This document shows positions 36,814 to 43,543 of a stretch of 64,000 bases of DNA, in pieces. Position 1 is the first letter of the stretch. The number at the start of each line of letters is the position of its first letter. The position numbers and the translations under genes were made by a program. The notes below the pieces were generated by a model. The model made no database searches, was not told the origin of the DNA, and worked only from the letters and a program-made list of their open reading frames with translations. Source of the DNA: Knoellia sp031844405 (GTDB lineage: Bacteria > Actinomycetota > Actinomycetes > Actinomycetales > Dermatophilaceae); NCBI GenBank assembly GCA_031844405.1, contig JAUZVC010000001.1:620001-684000 (forward strand), read 5' to 3'.

Positions 36814-36835
36814 GGCCCAACCCTAGGCTGATCCG
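36814..36835. promoter_or_regulatory. back-to-back leaderless promoters in a 22-bp divergent intergenic
   Basis: Plus strand: TAGGCT (36824-36829), six bases, GTG 36836. Minus strand: TAGGGT (36825-36820), six bases, ATG 36813. The two -10 boxes overlap by two bases, so each -35 region would lie inside the opposite gene. RNA polymerase could occupy only one at a time. Confidence 0.55.
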
Positions 36836-37510
36836 GTGAGTGCACCCCTGGCCGGAGCCCTGCCCGATCGCGTCTTCGGTGGCGTCCTCTTCGACATGGA
36901 CGGCACGCTCATCGACTCCACCCCCGCTGTCGTGCGGTCGTGGCTGCAGTGGTGCGAGGAGGTCGGGGTCGAGCCCGCGGCCCTCGCCGGGTCCCACGGC
37001 CGCACGAGCATGAACACGATCCTCGACGTGATGGCCGACCGCTCCGAGGCCGAGCAGCTGGCCGCCCACGCCCGCATCCGCGAGATCGAGCTCGCCGACA
37101 CCGACGGGGTCGTCGCCCTCGAGGGCGTTCGCGAGGTCTTCGCGCTCCTCGACGAGCTCGGCGTGCCGCACGCGATCGTCACGTCGTGCGAGCACGAGCT
37201 CGCAGGGGTCCGGATCGCCGCTGCGGGGCTGCCCCGCCCCACTGTGGTCGTCACTGCGAGCGACGTCTCACACGGCAAGCCGGGGCCCGAGCCCTATGTC
37301 CTCGGCGCCTCGCGCATCGGGCTCGCGCCGGAGGACTGCCTCGTCGTCGAGGACGCGACAGCGGGCCTGGTGTCAGGCCGCGCCGCCCGGGCGGGCGGGC
37401 TCGTCGCCGTCCTCGGCACGACGCCGGTCGACGTCCTCGTGCGCGACGCGGACGTCGTCTTCGAGAGCGTCGCCTCGGTCCCCTGGCGCACCCTTGTCCC
37501 GGGCCCCTAG
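36836..37510 (+). CDS. HAD-superfamily hydrolase, beta-phosphoglucomutase/phosphatase-like
   Basis: Haloacid dehalogenase-fold phosphohydrolase, 224 aa. Motif I DMDGT has the nucleophile Asp20 and acid/base Asp22, motif II is VTSCE, motif III GKPGPEPY, motif IV VVEDATAG. The helical cap between residues 30 and 100 places it with subfamily IA phosphatases such as sugar-phosphate phosphatases. Its stop TAG shares the palindrome CTAG (37507-37510) with the stop of the convergent cyclophilin gene. Transcription probably starts at the GTG itself. Confidence 0.87.
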   Translation: MSAPLAGALPDRVFGGVLFDMDGTLIDSTPAVVRSWLQWCEEVGVEPAALAGSHGRTSMNTILDVMADRSEAEQLAAHARIREIELADTDGVVALEGVREVFALLDELGVPHAIVTSCEHELAGVRIAAAGLPRPTVVVTASDVSHGKPGPEPYVLGASRIGLAPEDCLVVEDATAGLVSGRAARAGGLVAVLGTTPVDVLVRDADVVFESVASVPWRTLVPGP

Positions 37511-38040
37511 CGGGTCCCGGTCCGCTTCGCGCGCTCGATGGTCACACCGCTCGCGGGGGCGCCGTCCTGGGGGGTGCCTTCGGTGCCCGGGTCGATGCCG
37601 CCGGCGGCGATGGCGTCGAGCACCTCCATGCCCTCCTCGGTGACGTGCCCGAAGACGGTGTAGTCGGGCCGCAGCCGCGAGTCCTCGTCGAGGAAGAACT
37701 GGCTGCCGTTGGTGTCGGGCCCGCCGTTGGCCATCGCGAGCGTGCCGCGCGGGTAGACCTTGCGGCTGCCGTCGGGGAAGCCCGGCCAGTTCTCGAGCGC
37801 CCTGGCCGAGTCGAGCTCGTCCGCGAACGCGTAGCCCGGGTCACCCCAGCCGGACCCGAGGGGGTCACCGCACTGGAGCACCGAGAGCGCCGCCGGCGGA
37901 GTCGTGTATGCCGTGAGGCGATGGCAGTCCGTGCGGTCGAAGTACTTCTTGCGGGTGAGGAACTCGAAGCTCAGGACGGTGCAGGGTGCCTTGGCGCGCT
38001 CGAGGACGACGGGGATGTCGCCCTGGCTGGTCCGGAGCAC
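37507..38040 (-). CDS. peptidyl-prolyl cis-trans isomerase (cyclophilin), N-terminus uncertain
   Basis: Cyclophilin-type protein-folding isomerase, 177 aa from GTG 38040. Core motifs are VLRTSQGDIPV, APCTVLSFEFL, HRL and LQCGDP, GPDTNGSQFFLDEDSRL (catalytic and peptide-binding region) and YTVFGHV. Actinobacterial relatives with the C-x-x-L-Q-C-G-D-P pattern normally carry a membrane anchor and a Pro-rich spacer. Here such a spacer is visible only in another frame (PYAGRPPPARQAPLED at about 38110-38160), and no anchor is found before the divergent gene at 38288. A hairpin element at 38178-38232 occupies that space. The gene may have lost its N-terminus by frameshift or insertion. Confidence 0.72.
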   Translation of the reverse strand: MLRTSQGDIPVVLERAKAPCTVLSFEFLTRKKYFDRTDCHRLTAYTTPPAALSVLQCGDPLGSGWGDPGYAFADELDSARALENWPGFPDGSRKVYPRGTLAMANGGPDTNGSQFFLDEDSRLRPDYTVFGHVTEEGMEVLDAIAAGGIDPGTEGTPQDGAPASGVTIERAKRTGTR

Positions 38041-38177
38041 GACACCGGAGGTGCCGCGGCTCGGGGGTACGGGCGGGGTCGTTCGGCAGCCCGACGAAGG
38101 TCGACCAGGTCTGGTCCTCGAGCGGCGCCTGTCGAGCGGGAGGCGGGCGGCCGGCATACGGGTCGATGTGGGTGGTC

Positions 38178-38232
38178 GGGTGTCGGGGAATCGGGGCCTC
38201 GCGCGGGCCGATGACCCCGGATGTCCGACACT
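38178..38232. repeat. imperfect copy of the GTGTCGGGGA hairpin element
   Basis: GGGTGTCGGGGA starts this element and GTCCGACAC ends it, resembling the perfect hairpin at 30200-30261 over about 55 bp with mismatches. It lies where the N-terminal part of the cyclophilin gene would be expected. Confidence 0.45.
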
Positions 38233-38275
38233 GGACGGGATCGGGAGACTGCTGGTACCGGCGGGTAACAAGCAC

Positions 38276-38287
38276 TAGGGTCGCGGC
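38276..38287 (+). promoter_or_regulatory. leaderless promoter of the FAD-dependent dehydrogenase
   Basis: TAGGGT at 38276-38281 is followed by six bases and ATG 38288. There is no ribosome-binding site. Confidence 0.55.
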
Positions 38288-39940
38288 ATGGACGCTGACG
38301 CCCTTGTCGTCGGGGCCGGCCTCGCCGGTCTCGTGGCCGCCAACGAGCTCGCCGACGCCGGACGCTCCGTCGTCCTCCTCGACCAGGAGAGCGAGGCGAA
38401 CCTCGGCGGCCAGGCGTGGTGGAGCTTCGGCGGGCTCTTCCTCGTCGACAGCCCCGAGCAGCGGCGGATGGGCATCAAGGACACCTTCGACCTCGCGTGG
38501 CAGGACTGGCAGGGCACGGCCGGCTGGGACCGCGACGAGGACTTCTGGCCCCGCCAGTGGGGCCGTGCCTACGTCGAGTGGGCTGCCGGCGAGAAGCGGG
38601 AGTGGCTGCGGCAGTTCGGGATCAGCTTCTTCCCGGTCGTCGGGTGGGCCGAGCGCGGCGACGGTCGTGCGGGCGGCCACGGCAACTCGGTGCCGCGGTT
38701 CCACATCCCGTGGGGGACGGGAACGGGCGTGGTCCAGCCGTTCATCGAGCGCGTGCGCGAGCACATCCGCGGCGGACGCATCATCTACCGCCCACGTCAC
38801 CGGGTCGACGCCCTCGTCACGACCGCCGGCGCCGTGACCGGCGTGCGGGGATCCGTTCTCGCGCAGGACGACTCGGAGCGTGGCGTCGCCTCGAACCGCG
38901 ACGTCGTCGGCGACTTCGAGTTCGCCGCGCACGCCGTCCTCGTCACGAGCGGCGGCATCGGCGGCAACCACGAGCTCGTCCGCGCCAACTGGCCCGAGCG
39001 GCTCGGCACGCCTCCGGAGCACATGATCACCGGCGTCCCGGCCTACGTCGACGGGCGCATGCTCGCCATCACCGAGGAGGCCGGCGGCACGGTCATCAAC
39101 CGCGACCGCATGTGGCACTACGTCGAGGGCATCAACAACTGGAGCCCGGTGTGGCCGAGCCACGCCATCCGGATCCTGCCCGGGCCGTCGTCGCTGTGGT
39201 TCGACGGCAACGGCGACCGGCTGCCCCCGCCGAACTTCCCGGGCTTCGACACGCTCGGCACGCTCTCGCACCTGCGGCGGACCGGCCACGACCACTCGTG
39301 GTTCATCACGAACCGGACCCTCGTCGGCAAGGAGTTCGCGCTCTCGGGCAGCGAGCAGAACCTCGACCTCACCGACCGCAGCTACCGCGACATCCTCAAG
39401 CGACCTGTGACGGCGGTGCAGCCGTCGGTGCAGGCCTTCCTCGACCACGGCGTCGACTTCGTCCAGGCCACGACGCTGCGCGAGCTCGTCGCGAAGATGA
39501 ACGCGCTCACGCCCGACGCCCCGCTGGACGCCGACCACATCGAGCGGCAGGTGGTCGAGCGCGACCGCCAGGTCGACAACCCCTTCACCAAGGACGCGCA
39601 GGTCGCCGCGATCCACGTCGCCCGGAAGTACCGCGGCGACAGGCTCACCAAGCGCGCCTTCCCGCTGCACCGGATCCTCGACCCGAAGCGCGGTCCGCTC
39701 GTCGCGGTCCGCCTCAACGTCCTCACCCGCAAGTCGCTCGGCGGCCTGCAGACCAACCTCGACTCACAGGTCATCGGCGCCGACGGCGAACCGGTCACGG
39801 GCCTGTATGCCGCCGGGGAGGTCGCGGGGTTCGGCGGCGGTGGGGTGCACGGCTACCGGTCGCTCGAGGGCACCTTCGTGGGCGGCTGCCTCTTCTCCGG
39901 TCGCGCCGCGGGACGGGCCGCGGCCCGCGAGGTCCGCTGA
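38288..39940 (+). CDS. FAD-binding dehydrogenase (Rv0785/KstD-like)
   Basis: Flavin-dependent dehydrogenase of the succinate dehydrogenase/3-ketosteroid-1-dehydrogenase fold, 550 aa. The FAD site is LVVGAGLAGLVAANELADAG (residues 6-25), followed by LGGQAWWSFGG, a conserved substrate-region HIPWGTG, and the late LYAAGEVAGFGGGGVHGYRSLEG that closes on the flavin. It matches the unassigned actinobacterial FAD-binding dehydrogenases typified by Rv0785. The mRNA is probably leaderless. It is followed by a bidirectional hairpin at 39965. The substrate may be a steroid-like or other cyclic ketone; this is inference. Confidence 0.87.
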   Translation: MDADALVVGAGLAGLVAANELADAGRSVVLLDQESEANLGGQAWWSFGGLFLVDSPEQRRMGIKDTFDLAWQDWQGTAGWDRDEDFWPRQWGRAYVEWAAGEKREWLRQFGISFFPVVGWAERGDGRAGGHGNSVPRFHIPWGTGTGVVQPFIERVREHIRGGRIIYRPRHRVDALVTTAGAVTGVRGSVLAQDDSERGVASNRDVVGDFEFAAHAVLVTSGGIGGNHELVRANWPERLGTPPEHMITGVPAYVDGRMLAITEEAGGTVINRDRMWHYVEGINNWSPVWPSHAIRILPGPSSLWFDGNGDRLPPPNFPGFDTLGTLSHLRRTGHDHSWFITNRTLVGKEFALSGSEQNLDLTDRSYRDILKRPVTAVQPSVQAFLDHGVDFVQATTLRELVAKMNALTPDAPLDADHIERQVVERDRQVDNPFTKDAQVAAIHVARKYRGDRLTKRAFPLHRILDPKRGPLVAVRLNVLTRKSLGGLQTNLDSQVIGADGEPVTGLYAAGEVAGFGGGGVHGYRSLEGTFVGGCLFSGRAAGRAAAREVR

Positions 39941-39964
39941 CCGGCATACCCGCCCCTGTGGTCT

Positions 39965-40042
39965 CGCGACTCATTGCGATTTTCTGACACTCAGCACCTC
40001 CTTCGTCGGTGACATCGCGTCAGAAAGTCGCAACAAGTCGCG
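39965..40042. terminator. bidirectional hairpin between flavoprotein and desaturase genes
   Basis: A 24-bp arm (39965-39988) is complemented by 40019-40042 at 21 of 24 positions, around a 30-nt loop. It sits between convergent stops at 39940 and 40053. Runs of T (TTTTC) on one side and the position suggest a terminator for both genes. Confidence 0.6.
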
Positions 40043-40052
40043 GGGGAGAGGG

Positions 40053-40988
40053 TCAGAGGTTCATGCGGGCGGCGAGGGTGTCGCGCTTCTCCTCGAAGCG
40101 GGAGGCCTTGGTGTCGAGGTCGTCCATGAACGCGGACAGCTCGAGCCGGGCCTGCTCACCCTCGGCGGAGAGGTTCTCGATGTCCCAGACCTTCCAGAAG
40201 CGCAGGACCGGGGCGACGACGTCGTCGCGGTGCTGGCGCAGGTCGTAGATGCCGGCGACCGCCATCTCGACGGCCTTGCGCTGGAAGCCCGGGATGTCGG
40301 TGCCGGGCATCTGGAACCCCTTGACGACGTCGCGGATCGCCATCATCGACTGGCTCGGGTCGAGCTCGAGCGCCGCACCCAGGAGGTTGCGGTAGAAGAT
40401 CATGTGGAGGTTCTCGTCGGCCGCGATGCGCTGGAGCAGCTGGTCTGCCATCGGGTCGTCGGTGAAGCGCCCGGTGTTGCGGTGCGACACCCGCGTCGCG
40501 AGCTCCTGGAAGGAGACGTAGGCGAGGGAGTGCAGCAGCTCGCCGCTGTGCGCCGACTCGTAGCCCTGCGACATGTGCGTCATCCGGAAGTCCTCGAGCG
40601 CCTTCGGGTCGACCATGCGCTTGACGAGCATGTAGTCGCGCATGGCGATGCCGTGGCGGCCCTCCTCGGCCGTCCAGCGGTGGACCCACTCGCCCCACGC
40701 GTCGTCGCGCCCGAAGATGATCGCGATCTCGTGGTGGTAGCTCGGGAGGTTGTCCTCGGTGAGCAGGTTGACGATGAGCGCCGAGCGGGCGACGTCCGAG
40801 ACAGGGGCATCGTCGGGGCTCCAGGCGTCGCCGCCCATGAGCCCGTCGAAGTTGCGGCCGTCGCTCCACGGGATGAACTCGTGGGGGTACCAGTCCTTCG
40901 CGACGCCGATGTGCCGGTTGAGGTTGGTCTCGACCACCTGGTTCATCTCACGCAGCAGGTCGGTCTGGCTCCACGTCGTCGCGGTCAT
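40053..40988 (-). CDS. acyl-ACP desaturase (diiron, DesA-type)
   Basis: Soluble stearoyl-ACP-desaturase-family enzyme that puts a double bond into acyl-ACP, 311 aa. The diiron ligands are complete: Glu78 (TEDNLPSYH), Glu109-x2-His112 (EEGRH), Glu162 (QELATR), Glu192-x2-His195 (ENLH). ATG 40988 lies seven bases after TAGGTT, so the message is probably leaderless; a TTG three codons upstream is less likely because it falls in the promoter. A perfect 12-bp palindrome covers that -10 box and probably binds a repressor, as desaturases are commonly controlled by TetR-type lipid sensors. Confidence 0.92.
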   Translation of the reverse strand: MTATTWSQTDLLREMNQVVETNLNRHIGVAKDWYPHEFIPWSDGRNFDGLMGGDAWSPDDAPVSDVARSALIVNLLTEDNLPSYHHEIAIIFGRDDAWGEWVHRWTAEEGRHGIAMRDYMLVKRMVDPKALEDFRMTHMSQGYESAHSGELLHSLAYVSFQELATRVSHRNTGRFTDDPMADQLLQRIAADENLHMIFYRNLLGAALELDPSQSMMAIRDVVKGFQMPGTDIPGFQRKAVEMAVAGIYDLRQHRDDVVAPVLRFWKVWDIENLSAEGEQARLELSAFMDDLDTKASRFEEKRDTLAARMNL

Positions 40989-40991
40989 GCT

Positions 40992-41019
40992 GGCCAACCT
41001 ACGCTTCCGTAGGTTGGCC
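40992..41019 (-). promoter_or_regulatory. palindromic operator over the desaturase -10 box
   Basis: GGCCAACCTACG (40992-41003) and CGTAGGTTGGCC (41008-41019) form a perfect 12-bp inverted repeat with a 4-nt centre. The minus-strand -10 box TAGGTT (41001-40996) lies inside it, seven bases before ATG 40988. A protein bound here would block transcription directly. Confidence 0.6.
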
Positions 41020-41051
41020 CCGCCAGTTACCGGGGAGTTCGATTCGGGAGG

Positions 41052-42173
41052 TCAGAGACGACCGACCCGGCCGCCCCCGCCACCGGCCCAGCACGCCCCG
41101 TCGGCCGTGCAGTCGAGGGTGTGGAAGAGCTCGTCGCCGAAGCGCTGCCACGTGCGCCCGCCGTTCTCGGACACGCTCGCGCCGCCGACGGTGCCGCCCT
41201 GGCCGACGACGACGAGCCGGTGCCCGAGCCACGAGACGTCCTCCCCGAGGTGGGTGAGGTCGCCGCCGCTGCGCCACGTGCGCCGGTTCGAGCTCACGGC
41301 GCTCGCGTCGACCCCGTCGGCCGGGGCCGCGAAGTCGCCACCGACGGCGACGCCCTGCCCGGGCGTGCGGAAGGCGAGGGCGAAGACGCCGGCCGCCTCA
41401 CCCGCCTGGATCGTCGAGTCGGTCGCGCTCCACGTGAGACCGCCGTCGCGCGAGGAGAAGACCCGCGACCTCGCGCCGCCCGAGCCGAACCAGGCCTGCT
41501 CACCCGAGATCGTGAGGCAGTCGCCGCTCGCCGAGAAGTTGGCCTCGCCGGTGGAGTCCGGCATGCCGTCGTCCGGCAGCACCTGCCACGACCGTCCGCC
41601 GTCCTGCGTCGCGGCGATCCGGAACCTCCCGTCCACCGGGTCGCTCACCGCGAGGCCGCGGCGGCCGTCGGGGTAGAAGTCCATGCAGTTGTAGAACGCT
41701 GTCGGGGTGTCGTTGCGGAAGGTCTCGGTCCACGTCGCGCCGCCGTCGGTCGTCCGGTAGATCCGCGACGCCTCACCCTCGCCGATCGCGAGGATGGAGG
41801 CGGTGCGGGCGTCGACGGCCTCGACGTCGCGGAAGTTGAGGCCCGTCGCCTCGGCCGGGCCGACGTCCTGCCACGACGTGCCGCCGTCGGTCGTCCGGAA
41901 GACCTTGCCCCGCCCGCCGGTGACGCTGGCGCCGACGACCCAGGCCGTCGAGCGGTCGACGGCGTCGAGCCCGCGGAAGCTCTGGTCGGCGTCGAGGGTC
42001 GTCGTCGTCCACGAGAGCGCGCGTGGGCTCGCGGGCGACGAGCCTCCCGTCGGCGAGCCTCCCGTCGGCGCGGCTTCCGGCGCCGCAGGCGAGGCCAGCG
42101 CGACGGGGGCGGTCAGCGCGACGAGCGCGACGGCATACAGGGGAGCGGTGAGGGTTCGGGGCAGGGTGCGCAT
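41052..42173 (-). CDS. secreted YCF48/BNR-repeat beta-propeller protein
   Basis: Exported protein of 373 aa. ATG 42173 begins a Sec signal peptide (MRTLPRTL, hydrophobic core, cleavage near ALA at residue 28), followed by a Gly/Ser/Thr/Pro linker. The rest contains repeated BNR/Asp-box motifs (TTDGGTSWQ, TTDGGATWT, TQDGGRSWQ, SRDGGLTWS, SENGGRTWQ) spaced 45-60 residues apart, typical of seven-bladed propellers such as YCF48 and sialidase-like proteins. Catalytic residues of a sialidase are not evident. Two cysteines occur in the last blade (LDCTADGACW). The role is unknown, perhaps surface binding. Confidence 0.82.
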   Translation of the reverse strand: MRTLPRTLTAPLYAVALVALTAPVALASPAAPEAAPTGGSPTGGSSPASPRALSWTTTTLDADQSFRGLDAVDRSTAWVVGASVTGGRGKVFRTTDGGTSWQDVGPAEATGLNFRDVEAVDARTASILAIGEGEASRIYRTTDGGATWTETFRNDTPTAFYNCMDFYPDGRRGLAVSDPVDGRFRIAATQDGGRSWQVLPDDGMPDSTGEANFSASGDCLTISGEQAWFGSGGARSRVFSSRDGGLTWSATDSTIQAGEAAGVFALAFRTPGQGVAVGGDFAAPADGVDASAVSSNRRTWRSGGDLTHLGEDVSWLGHRLVVVGQGGTVGGASVSENGGRTWQRFGDELFHTLDCTADGACWAGGGGGRVGRL

Positions 42174-42249
42174 GAAGGCACCCTGCCGCACCTCGCGCCG
42201 GAGCGCGCGGCGAGCGGGGAGCGGCGACCGGCGCCGACGGCTCAGCAGG

Positions 42250-42903
42250 TCAGAGGTACTGGCCGGTGCCCTCGCCGTGCGACTCCTCGGGGCGTGTCGG
42301 ACCGCCGGGCATGTTGGGCATGCCCACGGGCGGGCTGCCGGGGCCGCCACCGTGCCCGGGGGGAGCCGAGTGGCCGGGCGGCAGTGCGCGCATCTGCTGG
42401 AGCTGGGCCTGGGCGGCCATCTGCTGGGCGACGAGCGCGGTCTGGATGCCGTGGAAGAGCCCTTCGAGCCAGCCGACGAGCTGGGCCTGGGCGACGCGGA
42501 GCTCGGCGTCGGACGGTGCGTCCTCGGAGAACGGCAGCGCGATCCGCTCGAGCTCCTCGACGAGCTCGGGCGCGAGACCGTCCTTGAGCTCGGCGATCGA
42601 ACGCTCGTGGACGTCGGCGAGGCGGGCGCGGCCCTTCTCGTCGAGCGGGGCGCCCCGGACCTCCTCGAGGAGCTGCTTGATCATCGAGCCGATGCGCATG
42701 ACCTTGGCCGGCTGCTCGACGAGGTCGGCGGGGTTCTGGTTGGGCTTGCCCTCCTCGGGCGAGCGCTCCGCGACACCCATGCCCTCGGGCGTGACGACGA
42801 CGACCTTGTCGTCACCGACCGTGGCGGTGCCGTGCACCTCGCGCTGCCCGCCCGCCTGCTCGGGTCCCTGCTCGCGGTCGGTGGGTCCGGGCTGCTGCGT
42901 CAT
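42250..42903 (-). CDS. bpa: bacterial proteasome activator Bpa/PafE
   Basis: Ring-forming, ATP-independent activator of the 20S proteasome, 217 aa. The decisive feature is the C-terminal GQYL (214-217), the tail that docks into the proteasome alpha ring. The central helical domain (about 55-160) has family segments such as VMRIGSMIKQLLEEVR and LVGWLEGLFHGIQTAL. An acidic, Gly/Gln-rich N-terminus and a Pro/Gly/Met-rich linker flank it, making it somewhat longer than the mycobacterial protein. ATG 42903 is preferred over ATG 42912 because GGCAGG is better spaced. It follows the TIGR03086 gene by one base. Confidence 0.9.
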   Translation of the reverse strand: MTQQPGPTDREQGPEQAGGQREVHGTATVGDDKVVVVTPEGMGVAERSPEEGKPNQNPADLVEQPAKVMRIGSMIKQLLEEVRGAPLDEKGRARLADVHERSIAELKDGLAPELVEELERIALPFSEDAPSDAELRVAQAQLVGWLEGLFHGIQTALVAQQMAAQAQLQQMRALPPGHSAPPGHGGGPGSPPVGMPNMPGGPTRPEESHGEGTGQYL

Positions 42904-42904
42904 G

Positions 42905-43513
42905 TCACCCATCCTGCCCCACGGGGTCCTCGGCGGCGCGGGCCGGCGGGACCCACGAGGGGTCGCGGCCGACGAAGCCCATGAGCCGGTCGGTGATGTC
43001 CGCGGTCTCCGGCACGTCGACGCGCGGGCCGTACTGTCCGGATGCACGAAGCATCTCGTCGTGCTCCTGCATCCCGCTGAACATCTGGTTGGCGAACTCC
43101 TCGTCGAGCCGGTCCGGCTGCCCCGTCGCGCGTGCGAGGTCCCACGTGTGCATGAAGACGTCGCTGGTGTAGAAGCGGTCGACCGCCTGCGGCAGCGGCA
43201 CGTCGCCGATGTGGCGGTTGCTCAGCACCTTGGTCTCGGTCTCGGGGTCGTCGAGCAGCGCCTGCACGGCGTCGGCGTGCGTCGTCCACGCCGCCACCGG
43301 GTCGTCGTCGACCGACGGACCCCGCTCGAGCCGCACCCCGGCCCCGGCCTCGAGGAACCCGGGGAACCACTCGACGAGGTGGCGCACGACGTCGCGCGCC
43401 GCCCACCCGTCGACCGGCGCCGGGACGTCCCAGTCCTGCACCCCCTCGACGCGCTCGGTGAAGATGCCCGCGATCGCGCGGTGACGTCCGGCCGGGTCGT
43501 GTGGGAACGGCAT
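42905..43513 (-). CDS. TIGR03086-family metal-binding protein (DinB/maleylpyruvate isomerase-like)
   Basis: 202-aa protein with the DinB-like four-helix bundle used by mycothiol-dependent enzymes. GWAARDVVRHLVEWFPGF carries the conserved His of helix 2, and FMHTWDLARATG the His-x-Trp-Asp-Leu-Ala signature of the TIGR03086 group; together with a further acidic residue they should bind a divalent metal. The function is unknown, possibly thiol-dependent isomerase or transferase chemistry. ATG 43513 is preceded by a weak CAGACT box seven bases upstream; a GTG at 43543 is the alternative start. Coupled to bpa, which starts one base after its stop. Confidence 0.78.
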   Translation of the reverse strand: MPFPHDPAGRHRAIAGIFTERVEGVQDWDVPAPVDGWAARDVVRHLVEWFPGFLEAGAGVRLERGPSVDDDPVAAWTTHADAVQALLDDPETETKVLSNRHIGDVPLPQAVDRFYTSDVFMHTWDLARATGQPDRLDEEFANQMFSGMQEHDEMLRASGQYGPRVDVPETADITDRLMGFVGRDPSWVPPARAAEDPVGQDG

Positions 43514-43543
43514 ACGCGGAAGTCTGTCAGGAACCGGTGTCAC

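Larger units (their letters stand above)
38041..38287. other. intergenic region upstream of the cyclophilin core
   Basis: 247 bp between the cyclophilin core and the flavoprotein start. It contains a Pro-rich spacer-like reading frame out of phase with the cyclophilin, a GTATGCCG-family word (38152-38159), a degenerate copy of the GTGTCGGGGA hairpin element, and the leaderless promoter at 38276. No other gene is seen. Confidence 0.5.

Noticed and set aside
34640..37195. 851-codon minus-strand frame overlapping the metallophosphoesterase
   Set aside because: It is the shifted frame of the real gene; the Arg/Pro-rich product has no motif and the true frame has all metal ligands.
38041..38271. 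N-terminal extension of the cyclophilin from 38271
   Set aside because: The extension is Arg/Pro/Ser-rich, lacks an anchor and runs through the hairpin element. The core start at GTG 38040 is more economical, although the true N-terminus may be lost.
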